From an uncultured Pseudobutyrivibrio sp. (GTDB lineage Bacteria > Bacillota > Clostridia > Lachnospirales > Lachnospiraceae): a DNA stretch of 64,000 bases. The number at the start of each line of letters is the position of its first letter. The stretch's first letter is position 1. The translations under genes and the position numbers were made by a program. The stretch lies in contig URCQ01000002.1 of NCBI GenBank assembly GCA_900546435.1, positions 1 through 64,000 of the forward strand, read 5' to 3'. The notes under the pieces were generated by a model, which was given only the letters and a program-made list of their open reading frames with translations, ran no database searches and was not told the DNA's origin. Positions 53,554 to 62,800 of this stretch are shown here, in pieces.

Positions 53554-54261
53554 TTACATTCCAGCAAAATATAAAATACTGATGTCAAATGCCAAAATAC
53601 CAAAATAATATGTAGCTAAGTTGATACAGTGGATTCTTCGATGACTCTCCGGTTTATGGAATTTATAAAAATAAAGGAAGATAATGGTGAAATCTGATGT
53701 AAAGAAAAGCATTCCACCTAGTCCTAACCAGCCAGAAGCAAGCCCCGGATAAAGCACCATGTACTGTGTACTCTTTGATAGCATCAATGACAGGAAAACA
53801 CAGTATATAGAAGCTGGTATCGTCAATCTACCCATGTGCAAATGCGATAGTTTCTTTACTGTAAAAAATACAATCACTGCTACGATCGGAAGAAAAATAT
53901 TCCACCAGGTTACGGTCGCATCAATACGGAAAAAGCTAATCAAAAATCCCATATGTGCCAGTAAAAACAAAATCATACCAATCAACATATGTTTCTTTTT
54001 GCTCGCAATCTGGTAAAATCCCATATACAAATCACCAGCTGCACAAAAAAGCAACGGTACCAGCATCATGAAAAAGTATCTTGTATGACCACTGACATAA
54101 GCAAAAATCGCTGCAATCACTACAAACGACACACTGCACATCATCTTGACCGGCACATAATACTTCTTTTTGTACTTTGGCAGCGCCGCCACCAATAATC
54201 CTGCAAATTCCAGGGTATAAATAACAATCAAAATCCCCTGGACCATCATTCTTGTAAACAT
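53554..54261 (-). CDS. YhhN-family (lysoplasmalogenase-like) membrane protein
   Basis: A 235-residue polytopic protein with about seven to eight helices. The CAAGDLYMGF motif after the third helix and the later LGLGGMLFFTSDFTI stretch match the YhhN/TMEM86 family, in which eukaryotic members hydrolyse lysoplasmalogen. Clostridia make plasmalogens anaerobically, so a lipid-turnover role is reasonable but unproven. The start at 54261 is chosen for its AGGAG about 10 nt upstream. It is a single-gene unit following the terminator of the LRR-protein gene. Confidence 0.75.
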   Translation of the reverse strand: MFTRMMVQGILIVIYTLEFAGLLVAALPKYKKKYYVPVKMMCSVSFVVIAAIFAYVSGHTRYFFMMLVPLLFCAAGDLYMGFYQIASKKKHMLIGMILFLLAHMGFLISFFRIDATVTWWNIFLPIVAVIVFFTVKKLSHLHMGRLTIPASIYCVFLSLMLSKSTQYMVLYPGLASGWLGLGGMLFFTSDFTIIFLYFYKFHKPESHRRIHCINLATYYFGILAFDISILYFAGM

Positions 54262-54294
54262 TCCCCTTTTTCTCCTCTCAATTCCCTTTCGCTT

Positions 54295-54323
54295 AAAAGG
54301 AGCAGTCTGCACAACTGCTCCTT
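54295..54323 (-). terminator. Terminator of the LRR-protein operon
   Basis: Ten-base perfect arms (54297-54306 and 54314-54323), a 7-nt loop and TTTT on the minus strand. Confidence 0.88.
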
Positions 54324-54355
54324 GAATGGTTAAATTTATTTCCCCTTACTCTCTT

Positions 54356-55684
54356 TTAAGATCTTTTCTTGTGATTCTCACTAAGATATCTCATCTTATT
54401 AAAACGGCTGTATAAAATCACACCAATACCACCTGCAAAAATTGCTAAGCACAGGAAGTAGCGCGGATCAATACCATCTGCCGTTGTCGGTGTCGCATCC
54501 TTTGTGTGGGATGCTCCTCCAGTCGCAGAGGCACTCTTAATGACCTTTCCGTCGGCTGTTGTTACGGAACCATCTGCATGCGTAATCGATCCATCTGGAT
54601 TTACGACGTCGCCACTATTTGTTGTGCCACCATTGCCATTGTTACCGGCATTACCATTATCTCCAGCTGTACCACCGTTACCATTGCCACCGGCATTCCC
54701 GTTATTACCAGCATTGCCATTATCTCCGGTTGTGCCACCATTGTTACCTGGATTATCGTTACCGCCATTTCCGTTATCACCAGGTGCATCTGGATCCGGT
54801 TCATTTCCCTGTACCACAAAGACAATGCCGTTATTCTTTGCATACTGTTCTGCTGCTGAACCTGACGCGCCATAAATCGTCGATGGTTTCCACGAACCCT
54901 GCGAAGCAATGGATGTCACCGTTGCCGGAATCGTAATTGTTTCAACTGAACTGTCTGAAAAAGCGTTTGCTTCAATCGTTGTCACACCATTCGGAAGTGA
55001 TACAGATGAAATACCTGTACAGTTCTGTAATGCACCTGCTCCTATCGTTGTCGTACCCGCTGCTATCGCCAGGGAAGTCTTACCTTCTGGCACAAGCAAA
55101 AGTCTTGTCTTAGAAGCATTGTATAAGCATCCATCTGATGAAGCATATGCGCCGTTACCGGATGCCACTGAAATATCGGAAAGATTGCCACATCCGCTGA
55201 AAGCGTCTGTAGAAATATTGCTGACACTTGCCGGAATGCTTACGGAACTAAGAGATGCGCATCCATAAAATGCATTGCTTGCAATGGTCGTTGCACTGTC
55301 TGGAATGGCAACAGATCCGAGTGATAAACATTCACGGAAGCTATCTTCTGGTATGCTATTCAAGGAAGTGCTCAGAGAAACCGATGCCAGTGAGCTACAG
55401 CCGCTAAAGACACCCGTTCCCATAGATGTTACCGAAGACGGCATAATCACCTGTGTTACATCTTTTTCTTTAAAAACACCTGCACTGATTGTGGTTACAC
55501 CATCCGGAATCGTAACCGTTCCGCCACTGCCTGTATATTGTTCCAAAACCGTTCCGTCATCGCTTAATACCAATCCGGATTCTGTCGTCTGGCTTGCATC
55601 TGAACTCTGACTGACAATGACCCAAACGGATAAAATCACAGACAACGCAATCAGAAGCCATCCTATTTTTGTACCTCTTTTCAT
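54356..55684 (-). CDS. BspA-type leucine-rich-repeat surface protein with a C-terminal anchor
   Basis: A 442-residue exported protein. An N-terminal membrane/signal segment (about 8-24) is followed by a treponemal-BspA-type LRR region (about residues 50-275) with repeating I-P-x-S/G-V-T-x-I-G/A-x-x-A-F units. A low-complexity Gly/Asn region (about 290-360) comes next, then a short linker, and a terminal hydrophobic segment (YFLCLAIFAGGIGVILYSR) with a basic tail. Before the last helix is TPTTADGIDPR, resembling degenerate sortase signals. The gene is 61 nt downstream of the sortase gene, so it is a candidate substrate. BspA-type LRRs usually bind host or bacterial surface ligands. GGAG precedes the ATG at 55684. 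Confidence 0.85.
   Translation of the reverse strand: MKRGTKIGWLLIALSVILSVWVIVSQSSDASQTTESGLVLSDDGTVLEQYTGSGGTVTIPDGVTTISAGVFKEKDVTQVIMPSSVTSMGTGVFSGCSSLASVSLSTSLNSIPEDSFRECLSLGSVAIPDSATTIASNAFYGCASLSSVSIPASVSNISTDAFSGCGNLSDISVASGNGAYASSDGCLYNASKTRLLLVPEGKTSLAIAAGTTTIGAGALQNCTGISSVSLPNGVTTIEANAFSDSSVETITIPATVTSIASQGSWKPSTIYGASGSAAEQYAKNNGIVFVVQGNEPDPDAPGDNGNGGNDNPGNNGGTTGDNGNAGNNGNAGGNGNGGTAGDNGNAGNNGNGGTTNSGDVVNPDGSITHADGSVTTADGKVIKSASATGGASHTKDATPTTADGIDPRYFLCLAIFAGGIGVILYSRFNKMRYLSENHKKRS
54630..54781 (-). repeat. Gly/Asn-encoding low-complexity repeat in the LRR gene
   Basis: A run of short in-frame units encoding variants of N-G-N-G/A-G-N in the spacer between the LRR region and the anchor. 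A region of this kind is prone to length change. Confidence 0.8.
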
Positions 55685-55745
55685 TCTCTTATCTCCATAT
55701 AATTTTTTTAGAAACAAAATCTACAACATTTAGTATATTATACAC

Positions 55746-56849
55746 CTATTGGACCTGTTTGGCTACCACAAATAATCGTCCATCCTCCGTATAACTATTG
55801 CAGGTAGACAGTGTCAGAAGCTTATCCTGCAACGTCAGACCATCTGCATTTCCATATACTGCCAACGCATCTACATTTTCGACAAAATCCTGCAAATCCT
55901 GCGCCGAAGTGGAGGTGATAAAATCATAGTACCGATACGCATCTTCATCCTGATATTGTACTTCGGACAAACATACCGCCACGATTTCATATGTTCTCTT
56001 TTCATAGATGGTATTAAACTGGATATACTTATGGCTTTCTAAATACCCCGCCTGCAAATAATTCTTCAGACCACCAAACATCATACCGCTTTTCATGTTG
56101 TGTCCATAAATAATCGTATTGATTGTCGGACTTACAATACTACAGCGCTCATCCATAAAAATACTGCCATTGGTATTGTTGCTCTGATCAAACCCATGGG
56201 TAAGATAATAAGTATTATCCTTCTGTACTACGGGATAATTGATTCCCGTATCATCAATGGAAATCCAGCCCACCATCTCCGGATTTTGTTGTATGAGTTC
56301 TGCATATTCCGGCAAAACGGTCAAATTCTGTGTTGGCGTTTCTTCCTTTGGCGTCGTCGCTTCCGCCGCACCATCACCCGTTGCTTCTGTCGAATTTTTT
56401 TGTTTTTTTACTGTATCTTCTTCCTTTGGCACTTCCACCTGGTTCGCCAGCTTCTGCATCTGACGCGTTGTCACAATGTCGCGCAACTCTGCAATTCCAA
56501 ACACAGCAAAAGAGACAACGGCTAAGATGACAAAACCAACGCCTAAAATCTTTTGGTATTTCACCTTACCCTCTGCCTCTTCCACAACTGCTTTGTCCTC
56601 TAACAAATCAACGGACTTATCCGCTACAATATCTGCCAGGTGTGCAAAAAACTGATCCCCAATCGGTGTCTTAAACACAATTTTCCCACTACGGATATCA
56701 TTGTATAAGCGCACCGCAACTTCGGGATCCTGTATATTTAATTCTTTGTTGATACATTCGATCTTGCGTACATCTTCCTGACCATCACGATATTCGTGAA
56801 AGGTCTGGAAGGTGTATTCGCCGATCTTATATTTTCCTTGTTCCTGCAT
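55746..56849 (-). CDS. Class B sortase with an extra N-terminal cytoplasmic domain
   Basis: A 367-residue transpeptidase. The active-site residues are His250 in IIYGHNMKS, Cys350 in TLSTCNS and Arg358 in EDGRLFVVAK, and the ...GWISIDDTGINYPVVQ opening is the class B pattern. One transmembrane helix lies at about 100-120. Typical class B sortases begin with that helix. Here it is preceded by about 95 charged cytoplasmic residues of unknown function and followed by an about 50-residue Glu/Lys/Thr linker. It sits between the giant repeat-protein gene (10 nt before) and the LRR gene (after), apparently one operon. The sorting signal recognised is unknown. Confidence 0.9.
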   Translation of the reverse strand: MQEQGKYKIGEYTFQTFHEYRDGQEDVRKIECINKELNIQDPEVAVRLYNDIRSGKIVFKTPIGDQFFAHLADIVADKSVDLLEDKAVVEEAEGKVKYQKILGVGFVILAVVSFAVFGIAELRDIVTTRQMQKLANQVEVPKEEDTVKKQKNSTEATGDGAAEATTPKEETPTQNLTVLPEYAELIQQNPEMVGWISIDDTGINYPVVQKDNTYYLTHGFDQSNNTNGSIFMDERCSIVSPTINTIIYGHNMKSGMMFGGLKNYLQAGYLESHKYIQFNTIYEKRTYEIVAVCLSEVQYQDEDAYRYYDFITSTSAQDLQDFVENVDALAVYGNADGLTLQDKLLTLSTCNSYTEDGRLFVVAKQVQ

Positions 56850-56858
56850 GCATTATTC

Positions 56859-59800
56859 CTACTTTACAGTGATTGCTATTGTCTTTGAGTAATCTCCATA
56901 AACATAAGAACCATTGATTGGTTTGTAGGCACGCACCTTATAATAATACGTTCTGTTGCTTCCTACCGTATTGTCGGTGTATGCTCCTTTTCCATTTGGT
57001 ACAACTGCAATCTTCTTATAAGTTCCATTCTCCGTTGTACTGCGGTAAATCTCATAACCACCTACTGTATTGCTGCGATCCCATGTCAATGTTGCTGTTC
57101 TCTTGGCTGTAGATGTTCCCACAAGCTTATCTGTGGATGCCACCTTTGTATAAGCTGTTACAGGCTTCATTTTTCCATAGGTCGTATTGCCTCCAACGGT
57201 TACGTAAGAACGCACGTGGAACGTATATGTCGTAGAATTCTTAAGACCATTTACCACAAAATTAGTAGATGATGTTTCGCCATACTTAATGCGATTGTCC
57301 TCGCTATAAATCTCATAGCCGGTTGCTTTTCCATTTTTCAGCCAAGCCACCTGTATACTTGATTCACTCGCTGCCTGTGCGCGTAACCCAACCATAACCG
57401 GAGCAATAATATTAAATTTGATTACACTGGTTCCTGTATAGTTACCAAGCCCCTGTACTGTTGCTGTGGCAACTCCCGGATTCACGTTATTGTTGTAAAC
57501 AACGCTATATTCTGTTCCCTGGATTAACTCTTTTCCATCATACAACAAGGTTGCCTTTGGTTCAATGGCTTTTCCGGTATAGGTATTCTTACTCAACTGA
57601 ATGATATTACATGCATTTACATTCTTTGGAATAATCTCATACGTTGCACGCATAACTTCACTCTTACCAGCTAACGAAACTGGTATAAATGCAGTAATGG
57701 TTCCTATGTTCACGCATGCATCTTCTTTCACATCTGCAATATCTGTCGCTGCAGCTTCGTCCGCATTCATACGTCCATATACCACTGCAGATGCATCGTA
57801 AGCTACCTTATTACCACTCGGATCTTCGATAACGAAGTCCGGCTTGATTGCTTTACCAGTGTATGTATACTGGTTTGCATAATTCTTTACACGTAGTAGT
57901 GACATATCTGCGCTAATCGTATATGCACATCTTGCACTATCACTATAGTAAGAAGCCAATGGTGTAATAATGACATAACCACCTGTTGTGTAATTGTCAT
58001 CCGAATAATAATCTACCTTGTAGTCAACATCCTTTTCCAGAACATTTCCGCCACACTCTACTGTAACTGGTGGTTCTATTGCTTTTCCAGTATAGAACTG
58101 TGGTTCAATCGTAACTTTTGCATCCTTTAAGGAAGCTACAATATCAAATTCTTCTGACACTTCGCCTGTATAATTTCCCTTAGCAACTGCTGTCACCGTA
58201 GCATGTCCTGCATTTGTATTGTCTGTCAGTTTCAGATCATAATCAACACCTGCTGCAAGTGTCCACACTGGGTCAACACCATTATCATACATAACAGATA
58301 CATCCGGTGTAATCGCATTTCCGGTATAAATGACACGCTTATCATTTAATACCAGTTTAAATTTGGAAATATCCTTTGCTTTGATAACAAACGCCTGACT
58401 CTTTGTCTCTGATCCCAGCGCATAATTTCCTTTTAAGGAAACTACAGCAAATGCCGGGCTGTCCACACTTCCTATACTTTCATTATTAACATAAGAAATA
58501 CTATAGTTGATTGGATCAACCTCTGTCTTTGTTGAGATAGAAGTATCATATACCTTAATGGCTGGTGTAATAGCACTACCTGTATAAGTCGTCACATAAT
58601 TGCCGTCCTTATCCTGTGGTAAATCCAGTACCACATCAATTTCAGCGGCTTTTGCCACCTTCTGGTTAATACGATAATATGCGAACGGTTTGCCATAGTA
58701 GTTACCAATTCCCTTGACAGCAAGTGTCTTTGTGCCGGCGTTGATAGAATCTTCTATATCTATAAGTTCGTAGTCGGTTCCTTCCTGTAACAATGTACCA
58801 TCAGAAAGATATACGGCATATGTTGGAATATGCGATGTTCCATCATAGGTAAATTCCTGCTGATCCTGTGCAATACGTACCTGTGCATCTGCAAGAGATT
58901 TTCCTATGTTAAAGTTTGCTTCTCGGCTCTCTCCATAATTACCTTTACCAGTAATTTTTACGGTTGGTGCCGCATCCGCATCATCTTTTGACGCAGAGCT
59001 CGTATTATTCTTAAAGGTCACATCATAATCTGTTCCCTTCACAAGCTCTACACCTCTTGTGGTATCTGTAACCACTAACTTCGGTTCTACTGCAGAGCCA
59101 GTATAATCCATATCCGGAACGGATACCGTAATATCCTCTGCAGCAATGGATTTTGGTTCTACCGTAAAGGTAGGGTTCAAAGAGCCATAGAAGTTGTCTT
59201 TTCCAACAATCGAAATGTTGTACTTTCCTGCATCTTTGATGCCGTTGCCGTAATTGATTGTATAGTCGACATCTTTCTGCAGGATGTATGTGGTGCCATC
59301 ACCGATCGGACAACTCACTTCCACTTCCGGTGTGATTACTTCACCTGTATAAACGACAGATGTCTTATCTAATTTTACGGCTCCACCGGCAAGATTTACC
59401 TTTGTCACTTCAAATTCGGCACTTCTTGTCCCCGTGTAATTGCCCATACCGGTAAATGTCACAGATGCTTTACTGCCAACAGAAACCTGCTCATTATTGG
59501 ACAGTTGATATGTAAAATCAACGCCTTCCTGTAACGTATGACCGTTATAAGTAATACTCATCTGCGGCACAACCGGGTGTCCTCCCGCATATCCTGTATC
59601 TGAAACTTTTACATTGATATCTTTTGCAGCAAGATCTTTCTGTGTGATCGTAAAGTTTTTTGTTACAGCGCCATAATAGCTTCCTGCGCCGCTGACGGTT
59701 ACCGATGCCTGTCCCACATTGAGATTTTCTGCATAGCTAACATTATAATCCTTGGTCTGGGTTAAGGTCTTACCACCATAGGTCACAACCACCTTCGGCT

Positions 59801-62800
59801 GAATATAATCACCGGTGTAAGTAACGGTTGTTCCTGACAAATGACCATCTAATGTGATATTCGTCCCAGGATCTGCCAGATTGATACCCTTGATTTCAAA
59901 GTTTATCACCTGGTTTCCTATGGACACACCATCAACACTGTTAATCACGAGTGATGCTGTACCGGCATCTGTATTATTGGTATAGGTAAGGCTATAGTCC
60001 ACACCTTCCTGCAAGATCTTTCCTGCACAAGCCACCTGTGGTTTCGGTTTAATCTCACTACCGTTATAAGAATATGTGCTATCTAATCCTGTAACTGTAG
60101 CTTTTGACAAATTGTAATAAATATTAAAGTTTGCCTGCTTTGTTCCTGTATAGTAGGTATCTGTACCGCTCATCATTCGAATAACAATGTTTCCAGCATT
60201 TTTACCAACTGCTACATTGTCACCATATTCTAATGTATAATCCTGTCCCTCAGATAATACCTGTGATCCATATTGAACAATCGGCGTCGGCTTAATCTGA
60301 CGTCCTGTATAATCATATTGCTCATTCACATTAACCACACTGGCATTATTCAAATCACCAATTACTTTAATCGGAATAACCTGACTACCAATACAATAGT
60401 TCTTTCCAACAAAGACCAATTCACCCTGTCCAGGTGTATCACAATTATACTGCTGAATCTCATAGTTTGTCCTATCCAGAATTAATTTATTGGAATTACC
60501 TGAACTATCTACATTAACTGCATTTGTATAGGTAATATTGACACCCGCATCTGAAAATCCCAAGGTACCATCTGCATTTAACTTATAGCTGTTTTGATAT
60601 CCACTAACTGTAAATAGGTTGGTGTTACTCAAATCACCTAAAATATTAAATTTTGCTGTGAGCGTTCCACTATACGCACCAATACCCTCGATGGCAATCG
60701 TTGCCTTTCCTGGGTTCACATTACTGCTGTATTTTAATTTATAGTCTGTATTCTCTTTTAGAACAACATCGCCATACATCAGAGAAACACTTGGTGTAAG
60801 TTTTTCTCCAGTAAACATCTGATCCGGGATCGCTTCTACCGTCACATTATCTGAAATGCTCTTTGTAACAATTGAGAATTTGAGATCAACAGTACCGCTG
60901 TAATTTCCAATACCCATCAAGGTAACCGTAGGTGCATTCGCATCCCCTTTGTTTGCAATCGCCGTATTATTGCTATATCCCTTTACCTTGTAGTCAACAT
61001 CCTGTTTTAAAACAGTTCCAGCCGTATTTGTAATCGTAATTCCACTGATATCCGGCTTGATTTCTTTTCCGGTATAAGTATAGTCCGGAAGCGTTGTTGG
61101 TGATACTGCGCATGCACTAAGGTCACTTGCCACAACGGTATACACCTGACTTAATGTGCCGCTGTAGTGACCAATTCCTTTTGCCTGCACTGTATACTTG
61201 CCAACATTTGGGCCAACATCCGTAGCTGTAAACTGGTAATCGGTTCCTTCCACTAACTGGATTTTCTTACCGGATGCTGTATATGTCACCTCAAGTTGCG
61301 GTGTAATCTTATTTCCGTTATATACATAGTCAAATCCGGTTCCCGGATGATTTGGATCCGTATTTTTTACTGTAACAGAACTTTCATTATCCAACACAAC
61401 AACCGTCACATAATAGCGTCTCGTCAGTGTTCCATAATATTCGCCTTTACCTGTATATGTAATAACAACGCATTCCGTAGATCCCATACCACCGGCTTCC
61501 GTCGTATATGACACCGTATAGTCCGTATTTTCTGTCAGATTAACTGATTTTCCATCACTGTCCTTGTATGTAAGTTTTGAGACAGGTTTTACACTGTTTC
61601 CATCTTCTCCTCTGCCCCAATATGGCACATAGTAATCACCGGAAGATGTCGGTTTTAAAGCAGAATCATCATAAGGATTACATAATTCTACCGCTCCACC
61701 AAGAACCAGATTGCTACCAATGGTATATGTAATCTCTCTGTTTCCGGTATAGTTGCCTTTACCTGTGATGGTTGCAATCTTTCCCTCACCGGATGTCTTA
61801 CTGTCCTCACCTGCGGTCACGGTATAGTCGGTATCCTTTGTCAATACACGATTATTAAATGTTGTATTGACAACCTTTACCACCGGTATACTTTTTCCAT
61901 CAACTTTTTCTAATTCCTGCGTATCTGTGATCGTAATACCACTCGCTTCGGACGTGATATCCTTTGGTGCAATCGCAAAATAAATCGTAACTTTTGAACC
62001 AGCATAATTTCCCTGACCACTACCACTAATTTCTACATATGGTGATTTCCTTGGATTATCAGCATTATAAGTTGCCGCATTGATGTTATTTTTAAAGCTC
62101 GTCTTATAATTGCCACTCTTAGGCACCGTAGTATCTCCGTCTTTTACCACAATGTCAGGAGAAATAGACCTTCCCGTATATTCTGCACTATAAGTTGCCA
62201 GGTATGTGTTCTCAGCAATCTGTTTTACTTCCTGTCCACCCAGTGTAAATGTCAGATCCGAAAGGGACTTAGCAACAATGGTAAATTTCTCATCTCTCTC
62301 ATCCATCAGGTTCTTCTCGCCTGTAATGGTAATGGTTGCCTGACCAATGTTTTTATTATGACTGTATGCCAATGCATAGTTTATATTTGAGATTTCACGT
62401 TTCGTTCCGTCTTCATCCTGATAATATACGGCAATATCCGGCTTGATTGCATTTCCTGTATAAATCTTGTCTCCAATCGGGTTCGGCTCTACCGTTACAT
62501 GTGAATCTGTAAGACTCAGCTTTTGAATCGTAAAATTATTTTTTACACTTCCTGTATAGTTTCCCATACCCTTTGCGTAGACAACGGCTGTTCCTGCATC
62601 TATATTATCTTCATATGCCAGTTCAAAATCCTTGCCTTCCACATAGGTCTTGCCCTTCTTTTCCAGCGTATACTCGCCGGCAGATAAGGTAACTTCTTTA
62701 CCCGTATATGTTTTTTTTGCCAAAACATTCAGCGTACCGCTAATCGTCTGCGGTTTGATGGTAAATGTTACACGAATCTCTTTTCCCGCATATTTACCTG

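Noticed and set aside
54356..54450. LPXTG sorting signal in the LRR protein
   Set aside because: The motif is TPTTADGIDPR, not LPXTG; reported instead as a candidate noncanonical signal.
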